DNA of 9,435 bases from Methanocalculus sp. (GTDB lineage Archaea; Halobacteriota; Methanomicrobia; Methanomicrobiales; Methanocorpusculaceae), in NCBI RefSeq assembly GCF_030651615.1, contig NZ_JAUSCG010000152.1, positions 1 to 9,435 on the forward strand, read 5' to 3'. A program made the position numbers and the translations under genes. Shown piece after piece: positions 1-7,355 of the stretch. Below the pieces are notes generated by a model. That model was not told the DNA's origin, made no database searches, and was given only the letters and a program-made list of their open reading frames with translations. Position 1 is the stretch's first letter, and the number at the start of each line of letters is the position of its first letter.

Positions 1-874
1 CAGTTACCGGAATACGGCGGCATACAAGGTGGAGATCAATCAGTATCGAGAGATACTTATTGACAATACTCTTTGATAAGCCACAATCGTTGCATATCAG
101 CCCGATTGTATGATTTCCCTGTGCTATTGAGAAGAGGATGGAGAAATAATAGCGGGGTTCAACCAGTTCTGATCTGAGAACAAATTCAACATCACGAAAG
201 AGGAATGCATCCTCCCGCAGTACTTTTTCTTCGATAGTGTCAAAGATATCCGAATTCGGATCGGCACTCATGATATACGCAGGAGTCCCGCCAAATACCG
301 AATAGAGCAGAACTGCTTTCTGAATATCCTTCAGATAATCAAGGATATGGATAAAGCGGAGGGGCTGAAGGAGGATCTGACCGGTCCTTCTCCCAAAGAG
401 AGGACTTGTATGATCCATCGTTGACTCTTCCATCATCGAAATACTGGAACCGGAGAGTATCAAAAATATCTGACTATCCTTTAAGTGTGTATCCCAGTAA
501 TCCTGAAGAATGGAGGGAAGGGATGGATCCTCCTTGACAAGATAAGGGAACTCATCGATGGAAAGAACAAAACGCTCATCTGATCGTTTAAGAAGGTACT
601 CAAAGAAACTATCCCAATTTGCAAAGGGATTTTTTTTCAGGAAATTATCATCAAAATAATCCCCCAGCTTCAATGAAAAATGCCGGAGCTGGAGAGTCCT
701 CGACTCCTCACGTGCAAGGAGGCGTATACCTTTCTCTCTGGCGATAAACCTATCAATAAGTTCACTCTTTCCAACCCTTCGGCGTCCATAGAGAATCAAC
801 AGTTCGGCTTTTTCCCCCAGGTAACGGCTCTCAAGCATTGAGGTCTCCCGGTGCCGATCAAGGAATACACTCAT
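1..874 (-). CDS. Archaeal P-loop ATPase (ATPase_2 / DUF234 type), C-terminus off the left edge
   Basis: This is an ATP-binding protein of the archaeal ATPase family that usually carries a C-terminal DUF234 domain; its cellular role is not established. The window shows the first 291 residues. The start is ATG at 872-874, because family members begin with a short FxDR-type segment just before the P-loop, and VFLDRHRE is seen at residues 3-10. Walker A is GRRRVGKS at residues 30-37. Walker B is FVLSIDE at 102-108. A sensor-like LILSGSS lies at 138-144. The family-typical PLFGRRTGQI (158-167) and FGGTPAYI (194-201) follow. Residues about 250-287 look like a winged-helix segment. Family members are usually about 450 residues, so roughly a third is missing, probably including the DUF234 part. 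No frameshift is visible. The gene has its own TATA-like promoter and no Shine-Dalgarno site. No neighbour suggests a partner. Family assignment is confident; biological function is unknown. Confidence 0.92.
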   Translation of the reverse strand, partial: MSVFLDRHRETSMLESRYLGEKAELLILYGRRRVGKSELIDRFIAREKGIRLLAREESRTLQLRHFSLKLGDYFDDNFLKKNPFANWDSFFEYLLKRSDERFVLSIDEFPYLVKEDPSLPSILQDYWDTHLKDSQIFLILSGSSISMMEESTMDHTSPLFGRRTGQILLQPLRFIHILDYLKDIQKAVLLYSVFGGTPAYIMSADPNSDIFDTIEEKVLREDAFLFRDVEFVLRSELVEPRYYFSILFSIAQGNHTIGLICNDCGLSKSIVNKYLSILIDLHLVCRRIPVT

Positions 875-897
875 GAGTAATATACTATAGAGTGTAC

Positions 898-905
898 TAT
901 TTATA
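898..905 (-). promoter_or_regulatory. TATA box of the ATPase gene, leaderless spacing
   Basis: On the minus strand the sequence reads TATAAATA. Its centre lies about 27 bases upstream of the ATG at 874. Archaeal TATA boxes are centred about 26-27 bases before the transcription start, so transcription would begin at or next to the start codon. No Shine-Dalgarno sequence precedes the ATG, which fits a leaderless mRNA. This is inferred from sequence alone. Confidence 0.55.
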
Positions 906-1039
906 ATTTATGGTGAGAGAAATTGAGACAAGATACCTACCCGGTTGGAGAGGAGGAATGATCTGTTCTTATCAACTCTCCACAATAACAAACGCCGAAG
1001 TCCATCCCATCTCAAAACCAAGAGTTTCACAACCTCTGA

Positions 1040-1373
1040 TTGAGGGGTAGATATCAGTTGTTGGTCACCCCCCGCAAGAGCGGATCACATCCCGAAGATC
1101 GTCACGGGTTTTTAGCGATCACCTGGGAAGATGACGGGCCCGGCATTGCGGTTGAACAAAAGGAGCAGATCTTTACAAGGGGCTTTGGCAAAAAATACCG
1201 GCTTGGGGCTCTTTTTCTCACGTGAGATCCTCTCGATCACCGGCATCTCCATCACCGAGACCAGAGTCTATGGTGAGGGGGCGAGGTTTGAGATCAGGGT
1301 GCCAGAAGGTATTTGGCGGAGATTCGTGGAGGAGAAAAAAGGGGATTTGGATCATAATCAGCTGGAAAGCTGA
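1040..1373 (+). pseudogene. Frameshifted remnant of a histidine-kinase HATPase_c domain
   Basis: Two overlapping reading frames together make the C-terminal ATPase domain of a Methanomicrobiales-type sensor kinase. The first frame (1040 to about 1192) encodes AITWEDDGPGIAVEQKEQIF, holding the G1 box DDGPGI and the F-box region up to RGFGK. The second frame (from about 1194 to the stop at 1371-1373) continues with NTGLGLFFSREILSITGI (G2 box GLGL) and ends with GEGARFEIRVPEG. Removing one A from the A6 run at 1190-1195 joins them into a normal RGFGKNTGLGL sequence. An in-frame TGA lies at 1037-1039. No N-box, dimerisation domain or PAS domain could be recognised upstream, so the 5' part of the gene is lost or unrecognisable. 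The 3' end overlaps the end of the convergent sensor gene by 16 bases. A sequencing error could explain the frameshift but not the missing upstream part. Confidence 0.75.
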
Positions 1374-1374
1374 T
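1335..1374 (-). terminator. Candidate terminator of the long sensor gene: hairpin followed by T6
   Basis: A perfect 7-bp stem is formed by ATCAGCT (1357-1363) and AGCTGAT (1368-1374) around a four-base loop. It covers the stop codons of both the minus-strand sensor gene and the plus-strand remnant. Read on the minus strand, it is followed about 16 bases later by six T residues (1340-1335). Archaeal termination relies mainly on T-runs, so the T6 may matter more than the stem. This is a prediction only. Confidence 0.4.
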
Positions 1375-4300
1375 CATGCTTTCTCATGAATGCACGTGTC
1401 GATTCGGACTCAAGCACCCCCTGATCGAGGAAGGCGATTATCCGGTCGATCAATCTTACCTGTTCGATGATCCGGTCCGCATACTCTCCCCCTTCGAGAT
1501 CGACGAGTGCCATAATCACCGCAAGCGGGTTTCTGATCTGATCGTTTAAGATCGAGAATTTATACATATTCTCTTCAATCTGGGCATATGCCTTCTTCCA
1601 GGCCTCTTCTGTCATCTTCCTTTTGGTAATATCCTGAAATGCTCCATGTATCCCGACGATCTCTCCCGATTCGTCTGTTACTGCTTCTCCGGTGGTACGT
1701 ACCCATCTCCGCTCCCCTGTTGCATTGATGATCTCCATCTCTTCATCATAACTGATGCCGTTCCGGAGACACTCCTGAAAGACCGAAGAGATCTTCTCCT
1801 TCCATTCCGGTGCATAGAAAGAAATCCCCTCATCTATGGAGGGCGAGTACCCGGGGTCCATCCCATGAATTCGTGCCACTTCGTCAGACCATATCACCTT
1901 CTGTTCATCGAGGTTGATACTCCATCCACCGAAGTGTGTTATACGACCAGCTGAACTGAGCAGCGCTTCGCTCTCACGCAGGGCAATTTCCGCCTCTTTG
2001 CGTTTGGTGATATCAATAGAGGTTGCAAGGATACGTTCTACCCCACTGATGACCACTGAGGACAACCGAACCTGTTCATAGAAGAGAACACCTGTTACCG
2101 AGCGATTGAGCCATTCAAATTCCTGCGGCCCCTCTGATGCCGCCTTCCGAATATAGTTCAGCGCATCCTCAAATGAATATGGTGATTCCAACCAGAAATT
2201 ATATGATTTCAGTTCTTCAACCGAAGAGCAACCATAACTTAAACATGCTTCTGGATTCGCATCGATGATCTCACCGGTATCCCTGTCATGGATGATGATA
2301 GAGACCGGTGAGTCCATAAAGAGAGTTTTAAACCGCTTTTCACTCTGCCGGAGCGCCTCGTCTGCCTCTTTGAGTGTGGTAATATTCATGACGAGCCCGA
2401 CCACCTTCAGGGGAGCACCACCCTCACCCAGGTCAGATACGGAGCCGAGATCACGGAACCAGAGATATGTACCCGCACTGTTTTTGATCCGATACTCGGC
2501 CTCATACCTCTCTGCTCTCCCCTCAAGGTGATCCCGCATCGCCTGCATCGCCTTCTCTTTATCCTCGGGGTGGATGAGGTCGGTGAAGTCGGTATAATGG
2601 GAGAAGCGATCCGGGGAATAGCCAAGCATCTCGGCCTTCCGTGGGCTGAAGGCGACATCCCCCGTCACGGAGTCCATCTCCCACCAGGCGATCCCCCCCG
2701 CCTCCATCGCACTCTCAAGCCGGGCATGGCTCATCTCAAGCTCCAGCAGAGCAGTCTTCTCCTCGGTGACATCACGGCAGCCGCCATAGATACGGCTTCT
2801 TCCACTTTCATCAAGGGCAGACCGTGTCACTGCTCTGAGCCACCTGATCCCACCATCTCTTCGTACGATCCTGAGCTCGCAGTCTGAGGACGCTCCGGGG
2901 GCGAGGGAGAGGATCTCCTCTTCAAAGATCCGCCTGTCATCAGGGTGAACAAGGAAGCCCCAACACCCCTCTGCGATCACCTCATCGATCTCGTACCCTG
3001 AGATCCGATCGATTGCACCAACCATCCAGTCGATCCGGTACTCTCCACCATCTTCCCTGACACATGAATAGGCAAAATCCGATATCAGGGTGGAGACGGA
3101 GCGGTACCGTTCTTCACTCTCACGAAGCACCGCATCAAAACGCCTGCGGTGAATAAGACCCCACATCGCATTGCCAAGCGTCATCAGGGCATCGATATCA
3201 TCATCCCGATACTCAGACTCTTTATTTGCAACAGCGAGGACGGCAACAATCCTGCTGCCATCAAATATCGGCACCCCGAGGTATCGGGTGATCGGGACAT
3301 GGCCCTCCGGATAGCCATGCTTTGCCGGGTGAGGAGCCGCATACTCATTAAAGACCGCAGGTTTACGATTCCGGACGCATTCTCCCCATATCCCGGCTGA
3401 AGCAATCGGAAAATGCATCGGTTTATCTATGACTGTACAATCTTCCATCGTATCCTGTGACCAGGCATGAATAATCATCTCCGATTCATCCCCGCCAATC
3501 ATACCGATGAACGCGTACCGGCTCTCCACCATTGCAAGGCCGGCATCAAGGGTGGAGTTAAAGATCTCCGGTTCGGTTGCATCGGTCATCCGGTGGAGGT
3601 TAAGGAGGTGCTGAACCCGAATGAGATGAAGCCGGACTCGAGCCTGCGCCTCCACCCGGCCCGTCACATCCCAGACTGTTGAGATCACCAGATCTTTTCC
3701 CGGAACCGGGATGTTCCGCGCACTGATGTAGGTCGTCTCCTCCCCCTTCCGGGTGATCGGAATATCCTCCCACTGCATCCGGTCGGGATCGCCGCTTATA
3801 CCATCTGCAAGCACCCGCTCTCTCAGCTCACTTCGAAATTTCGGATCTTCATAGACGACATCCCAGAAGGCATCGGCTCTCTGCAGTGCCTCGGCGGTTG
3901 TCCGGTAGATCCGAAAGAAGTTCTCATTAAAATAATCAAAATTCACTTCAGGATCGACTGAATTGACGGCAATTCCAATCGGGAGATTGTCAAGCACCGT
4001 CCGGATATATGCCTCGCTCTCCCGGAGCTGCTGCTGCGTTGCCACCAGATCCTCAAGCTGGGATCGGAGCTCCTCTTCAGCGGTTGCGAGTTCTTCATTC
4101 TTCTGTTGAAGAAGGGCAACAGATCTGATCCGTTCAATGTACCTCCCGATCTGTTCGGCACAATTTCTCAGCAGGACAGACTCCTCAGCAGTTATCACGT
4201 ACTCATCTATGAAATAGACGGTAATAGCGCCGACTGGCCTCTGATGAGCGATAATATCCCGGTTGATGCTCCAGGGAGTCATCTGATATCCCGTACTCGA

Positions 4301-6352
4301 ATAGTCGGTATCATCAAGAGTAATCCGGGCACGGGTCAACTCGGGATGCCGGAACCCTTCCGGTATGAGATCAGCAACCCTCCGGAGCACCTCCTCCTCT
4401 GACAGAGAGAAGTGCTCGATTGTTGCTGAGATCCGGTACAGGCAGGAGAGCTCCTTTATGCGCTCATGGAGTGCATCTTCTGCCTCCTTCCGGTCGGTGA
4501 TATCCCTGATGAGTGCAATCACTTCATCTTCTGAGTAGGGTACAATACGTGCCTCGAAATGGAGGTTTCCGGCAGGAACGCCGAGCGTGTACTCAACAGT
4601 CTGCATCTCTTTAGAAGAAAGGGCCAGACGTATCGCTTCTGTCAGGAGGGATCCGATCTCTTCTGATGTCACTTCAGTGATCGTTCTTCCGATGAGATCG
4701 GCTTTTGGAAGGATGAAGCGATCATCATCCGGGGTGAGAATATCAAGATACCTCCCCTCGCCATTGCAACGGATTAGAATGTCAGGGACAGCTGCAAGGA
4801 TATGATGCTTCAGTGATTCACTCAGTTGGAGTGCTGCCTCAGCATGCTTCCGGTCGGTCATATCGCGGATCGTCTCGATCGCACCGACATTTTGCCCCTG
4901 ACGATCATGCAGGGGGGAGACCCGTCCCCAGAGCATACGCTCCTCTCCTCTCGGTCGTGCATACCTCGTCTCCGCCTCAATCACATCCGGCATCTCCTTC
5001 AGGAGATCATACCGTGATCTGAGGGTAAGATCATCTTTGAAAGCGAGGTCTATCAGCATCGGCTGCCGTTTGCCATAGAAGGGGAGAGCATATGCATACT
5101 CCCCCTGTCCGATCATCTCCTCCGCAGAAACCCCGGTCATCTCCTCGATCGCATGATTCCAGGCGATCACCACCCCTTTCTTATCTATCGCAAAGGTGGC
5201 ATCAGGGAGGAAGTCAATGATATCGGAAAGCCGGTGCTCACTCTCAAGGAGAGCCTCATGCTCTTTTTTTCTTTCAGCTTCTGCAGTGCGGAGTTCGGTC
5301 ACATCTTCGCCTGAACTGAGTGTTCCGATGACAAGACCGGTATCATCCCGGAGAAGAGTATTATACCAGGCGATGATCCGCTCCTCCCCTTCTTTCGTAA
5401 GAACAGGGTTATCAAAGAAGAGATCCGCACCCTCATCCTGAACGATCAGCCGGGAATGCACCAGCCTCACCTCCTCACGGAGATGTTTTGGAATCGCACG
5501 ATCAAACCAGTTCTCTCCGATGAGATCAGATTTTGGAAAACCGAGAAGATCGAGAGTCTTCTGATTTGCCATCATGACAGTACCTTTCGTGTCGAGGGCA
5601 ACCATCATCACCCCGGCAACATCAAGGTATGTCTCTACAATCTCCTTCTCATGGGTAAGGGTTCTTATAAGGCGATTGCGTTCTTTGAGGTTCTCAATCC
5701 AGTGATCCAGGAGGACAGACCAGCGATCCTTTGTAATGAACTCATCCGATTGTATGAAGGAGAGGTTTTCTATGAGCTCTGTTCCGATGACGGCATACGG
5801 ATGGGTCATGAGGAGATCAAGGAGAATATCCGATGGAACACGTTGCCGATCATACAGGCAGACCATCAGGCACCGGCTCCCCGGTAAAAACGTGTTTAAA
5901 AGAGTCTCATACTCAATGAGACGAGCTCTTTCCGGCAGATTACCGGGGACTAAGGCCATCTCGTTAATGACCCTGAGTGCAGAATACCCCTCTTGGACAG
6001 CAGCATCTGTTGATGCGGCGAGCTGCCGGATCACTGCATCAGGATCGAATACTCCATCCCTTAGATAGGATTCCTGCACAGTCTCAATCTCAAGCTGCCC
6101 GCTCTGAAGATAGGGTTTTGGATCAATACCATCTTCCCTGATATATCCGGGTATCAGATCTTTGAACCTCGAATCGACGATGGAGAGAACTTTCTCGTTT
6201 CGTTCAAGCCCACACCGGATACACTGGGTGATGACAGCCCTGTGCTCCTCATCCGTTCTGTAGATGCAGCAGAGATGATTCCCTGGCCCCATCCCGGTGA
6301 GGGGGCAGAGGGATGGATAATCCTTTTTGGGAAGTGGAAAGGGGTGTGCCAT
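1358..6352 (-). CDS. MEDS / multi-PAS / GAF sensor protein with degenerate kinase-dimerisation end and no ATPase domain
   Basis: This is a 1664-residue soluble signalling protein; no membrane segment or signal peptide is visible. Approximate domain order: MEDS sensory domain 20-205; PAS 236-358, 366-503 and 511-622; GAF-like 630-745; coiled coil 743-780; PAS 779-903; GAF 925-1070; PAS 1078-1200, 1208-1328, 1335-1452 and 1459-1578. Most PAS units end in the usual DITxRK-type linker (for example DITDRK 617-622, DITKRK 1447-1452 and 1574-1579). Residues 1590-1660 resemble a kinase dimerisation helix pair, but NDQIRNPL (1603-1610) stands where kinases have SHELRTPL, so the phospho-accepting His is Asp1604. 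The protein stops there with no HATPase_c domain, so it cannot autophosphorylate as a classical kinase. Similar endings are known in methanogen PAS proteins (recalled, not checked). The ATG at 6352 is supported by GGGAG eight bases upstream; Met21, just before the MEDS domain, is an alternative. The signal sensed is unknown. Confidence 0.95.
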   Translation of the reverse strand: MAHPFPLPKKDYPSLCPLTGMGPGNHLCCIYRTDEEHRAVITQCIRCGLERNEKVLSIVDSRFKDLIPGYIREDGIDPKPYLQSGQLEIETVQESYLRDGVFDPDAVIRQLAASTDAAVQEGYSALRVINEMALVPGNLPERARLIEYETLLNTFLPGSRCLMVCLYDRQRVPSDILLDLLMTHPYAVIGTELIENLSFIQSDEFITKDRWSVLLDHWIENLKERNRLIRTLTHEKEIVETYLDVAGVMMVALDTKGTVMMANQKTLDLLGFPKSDLIGENWFDRAIPKHLREEVRLVHSRLIVQDEGADLFFDNPVLTKEGEERIIAWYNTLLRDDTGLVIGTLSSGEDVTELRTAEAERKKEHEALLESEHRLSDIIDFLPDATFAIDKKGVVIAWNHAIEEMTGVSAEEMIGQGEYAYALPFYGKRQPMLIDLAFKDDLTLRSRYDLLKEMPDVIEAETRYARPRGEERMLWGRVSPLHDRQGQNVGAIETIRDMTDRKHAEAALQLSESLKHHILAAVPDILIRCNGEGRYLDILTPDDDRFILPKADLIGRTITEVTSEEIGSLLTEAIRLALSSKEMQTVEYTLGVPAGNLHFEARIVPYSEDEVIALIRDITDRKEAEDALHERIKELSCLYRISATIEHFSLSEEEVLRRVADLIPEGFRHPELTRARITLDDTDYSSTGYQMTPWSINRDIIAHQRPVGAITVYFIDEYVITAEESVLLRNCAEQIGRYIERIRSVALLQQKNEELATAEEELRSQLEDLVATQQQLRESEAYIRTVLDNLPIGIAVNSVDPEVNFDYFNENFFRIYRTTAEALQRADAFWDVVYEDPKFRSELRERVLADGISGDPDRMQWEDIPITRKGEETTYISARNIPVPGKDLVISTVWDVTGRVEAQARVRLHLIRVQHLLNLHRMTDATEPEIFNSTLDAGLAMVESRYAFIGMIGGDESEMIIHAWSQDTMEDCTVIDKPMHFPIASAGIWGECVRNRKPAVFNEYAAPHPAKHGYPEGHVPITRYLGVPIFDGSRIVAVLAVANKESEYRDDDIDALMTLGNAMWGLIHRRRFDAVLRESEERYRSVSTLISDFAYSCVREDGGEYRIDWMVGAIDRISGYEIDEVIAEGCWGFLVHPDDRRIFEEEILSLAPGASSDCELRIVRRDGGIRWLRAVTRSALDESGRSRIYGGCRDVTEEKTALLELEMSHARLESAMEAGGIAWWEMDSVTGDVAFSPRKAEMLGYSPDRFSHYTDFTDLIHPEDKEKAMQAMRDHLEGRAERYEAEYRIKNSAGTYLWFRDLGSVSDLGEGGAPLKVVGLVMNITTLKEADEALRQSEKRFKTLFMDSPVSIIIHDRDTGEIIDANPEACLSYGCSSVEELKSYNFWLESPYSFEDALNYIRKAASEGPQEFEWLNRSVTGVLFYEQVRLSSVVISGVERILATSIDITKRKEAEIALRESEALLSSAGRITHFGGWSINLDEQKVIWSDEVARIHGMDPGYSPSIDEGISFYAPEWKEKISSVFQECLRNGISYDEEMEIINATGERRWVRTTGEAVTDESGEIVGIHGAFQDITKRKMTEEAWKKAYAQIEENMYKFSILNDQIRNPLAVIMALVDLEGGEYADRIIEQVRLIDRIIAFLDQGVLESESTRAFMRKHDQLSS

Positions 6353-6360
6353 CTCATATT

Positions 6361-6365
6361 CTCCC
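6361..6365 (-). promoter_or_regulatory. Shine-Dalgarno site of the long sensor gene
   Basis: GGGAG on the minus strand lies eight bases before the ATG at 6352. It supports that start over Met21, which has no comparable site at that spacing. Confidence 0.65.
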
Positions 6366-6394
6366 GATTAATGCCACCCGAATAGAATAGAATG

Positions 6395-6403
6395 AATATA
6401 TTT
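6395..6403 (-). promoter_or_regulatory. TATA box of the long sensor gene
   Basis: AAATATATT on the minus strand predicts a transcription start near 6372 and a leader of about 20 bases carrying the GGGAG site. The A/T core is nearly symmetrical. On the plus strand it is preceded by a purine-rich stretch (about 6381-6394) of the kind favoured as a BRE, so it could also fire rightwards into the inverted repeats. Predicted from sequence only. Confidence 0.5.
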
Positions 6404-6444
6404 CACCGTCACCATCTCAGAGGAACCATTCTTTGCCGACCGTC

Positions 6445-6519
6445 TTAAGCATTTGGGTCAGCAGGATTCCCACAGGGATTGTCCCCCAACCCTTTCTCTC
6501 TTAACCCAGGAATGCTTAA
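6445..6519. repeat. Long inverted repeat: 14-bp stem with a 2-base bulge
   Basis: TTAAGCATT (6445-6453) pairs perfectly with AATGCTTAA (6511-6519). The stem continues with TGGGT (6454-6458) against ACCCA (6504-6508), leaving a GG bulge at 6509-6510 and a 45-base loop. The loop contains a small inner hairpin, TCCC-ACA-GGGA. It could be a dyad operator, the base of a small structured RNA, or the ends of a 75-bp miniature element bounded by TTAA. The sequence alone does not decide between these. Confidence 0.6.
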
Positions 6520-6541
6520 TCGATGGTGATTTGAGCATCCA

Positions 6542-6565
6542 CGGATCAGGTTGCGTGATGATCCG
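6542..6565. repeat. Inverted repeat CGGATCA / TGATCCG
   Basis: CGGATCA (6542-6548) and TGATCCG (6559-6565) form a perfect 7-bp inverted repeat with a 10-base spacer. The spacing would fit either an RNA hairpin or a site for a dimeric regulator. It lies between the divergent promoters. Confidence 0.5.
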
Positions 6566-6591
6566 GTTCATTGAGACGACCTGCAGTATTG

Positions 6592-6610
6592 GGATCTTTC
6601 ACGGAGATCC
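6592..6610. repeat. Inverted repeat GGATCT / AGATCC
   Basis: GGATCT (6592-6597) and AGATCC (6605-6610) form a perfect 6-bp inverted repeat with a 7-base spacer. It shares the GGATC core with the repeat about 40 bases upstream. It lies some 60 bases before the TATA box of the rightward operon, a plausible regulator position. Confidence 0.4.
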
Positions 6611-6667
6611 ACCTCCAAATCGCATTACAATAAAAGATTTAATTATATTCGCGAGAATAGAAATACA

Positions 6668-6676
6668 TTATATATT
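6668..6676 (+). promoter_or_regulatory. TATA box of the 211-residue protein / kinase operon
   Basis: TTATATATT is preceded by a purine-rich, BRE-like stretch (about 6658-6664). The centre at 6672 predicts a transcription start near 6698 and a leader of roughly 22 bases holding the Shine-Dalgarno site at 6708. The ATG at 6680 would then lie upstream of the transcript. Confidence 0.55.
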
Positions 6677-6707
6677 GTAATGACCATGAACCATACAACA
6701 GCTTGTA

Positions 6708-6714
6708 GGAGAGG
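6708..6714 (+). promoter_or_regulatory. Shine-Dalgarno site that decides a GTG start
   Basis: GGAGAGG lies just upstream of GTG at 6720, with eight bases between GGAG and the start. The only nearby ATG, at 6718, is followed at once by TGA and cannot start the gene. The frame has no other upstream start within the predicted leader, so GTG is the best choice. Confidence 0.65.
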
Positions 6715-6719
6715 AAGAT

Positions 6720-7355
6720 GTGAAACGCCTTTTAATCATCCCTATTCTTCATGGCGGCGAGGAGATGGGTTCGCTCAGCGAAGCCTTCGGGGAGATTGCG
6801 GAGAGTCTTATTGGGAGCGACGAGCGCCGCCAACTGCAGCAGGCGATCGCAGAACTATGGTCCCGGATCGAGAGTTTTTCAACCTCGGTTCTGGCTCATG
6901 CAGACCCGGACCGGCTGCTCCTCTATCAGGACGGTCTTCCTGTCGGGGGCAGGAGAGGAGAAGAGATACTCCGGGATGGAGCCAGAAAGGGCATTCGAAA
7001 CCATATCCTCCTCCTGACTCTGATAGACAGGGGCGCACGCCTGATGGCGACTGAAGATGCAGAACTCCTCAGGAAAGAGTACCACCTCGACCGGGATCTG
7101 ATCAGTCGGTTCGACCCGGATTCATATGACGAGACACTCCGCACAATCGCAGAAGAGACGAAGAAACTCACCGATGAGCGTGATCGCGCTATCGGAAGAG
7201 AGATCGCAGCAACCCTGAGTGATGGGGAGATCGGACTGCTCTACATCGGTGCGGCACATGAGGTACAGCGATACCTTCCATCCGATATCACGTGGAAGAC
7301 CTATCGACGGGGTGAAGAGGAGGCACTGCTGGAATGGCTTTCCGGGAGGGATTAG
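6720..7355 (+). CDS. Conserved-looking protein of unknown function, coupled to a sensor kinase
   Basis: This is a 211-residue, acidic, soluble-looking protein with no signal peptide or membrane segment. I do not recognise a named family. Visible segments that look conserved are IIPILHGGEEMG (6-17), LLLYQDGLPV (66-75), GARLMATEDAELL (105-117), DERDRAIGREI (152-162) and GLLYIGAAHEV (172-182). The ERDR-helix followed by a hydrophobic strand and a Gly-Ala-Ala-His turn resembles the C-terminal part of TraB/ChaN/EreA (Tiki-like) proteins, and the early His with Glu-Glu (11, 14-15) could match their first motif. This is a weak inference from pattern memory only. The GTG start is set by the Shine-Dalgarno site at 6708. 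The stop TAG is separated by a single base from the ATG of the downstream kinase gene, so the two are almost certainly co-transcribed and translationally coupled. That suggests a partner or input protein of the kinase. Confidence 0.87.
   Translation: MKRLLIIPILHGGEEMGSLSEAFGEIAESLIGSDERRQLQQAIAELWSRIESFSTSVLAHADPDRLLLYQDGLPVGGRRGEEILRDGARKGIRNHILLLTLIDRGARLMATEDAELLRKEYHLDRDLISRFDPDSYDETLRTIAEETKKLTDERDRAIGREIAATLSDGEIGLLYIGAAHEVQRYLPSDITWKTYRRGEEEALLEWLSGRD
7344..7350 (+). promoter_or_regulatory. Shine-Dalgarno site of the kinase gene inside the upstream gene
   Basis: GGGAGGG lies within the last codons of the upstream gene, six bases before the ATG at 7357. With the one-base gap between the two genes, it points to translational coupling. 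Confidence 0.7.

Larger units (their letters stand above)
6353..6719. other. Divergent intergenic region, no protein gene
   Basis: These 367 bases separate the leftward sensor gene from the rightward two-gene operon. Both ends carry TATA-like elements and ribosome binding sites. The middle (6445-6610) holds three successive inverted repeats that lie outside both predicted mRNA leaders. The open frames here (for example 6453-6680) show no recognisable domain, no Shine-Dalgarno site and no conserved pattern, so I do not call a gene. The region is the natural place for shared regulation of the two transcription units. Confidence 0.6.

Noticed and set aside
961..985. Possible relic of the kinase N-box (LINS-like codons) upstream of the ATPase remnant
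   Set aside because: Only four or five residues match, an in-frame stop follows, and the resemblance is too short to separate from chance.
1187..1197. Programmed -1 frameshifting at the A6 run in the ATPase remnant
   Set aside because: Joining the two halves needs a +1 shift (loss of one A), not a -1 slip, and no intact upstream gene feeds into the site.
5456..5887. 143-codon plus-strand frame antisense to the long sensor gene
   Set aside because: It is a shadow of the well-supported minus-strand coding sequence (MEDS/PAS region) and resembles no known domain.
1358..6352. Recurring GGTGATATC-like strings through the sensor gene as possible DNA repeats
   Set aside because: They fall where the DITxRK linkers at the ends of PAS domains are encoded, so protein-level duplication explains them.
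6453..6680. 75-codon plus-strand frame in the divergent intergenic region
   Set aside because: It has no Shine-Dalgarno site, no recognisable domain and no convincing composition; it begins inside an inverted repeat and runs through the TATA box of the next gene.
6680..7054. 124-codon frame starting at ATG 6680 and overlapping the 211-residue gene
   Set aside because: Its ATG lies upstream of the transcription start predicted from the TATA box at 6668, and the overlapping GTG frame has the correctly spaced Shine-Dalgarno site and runs directly into the kinase gene.
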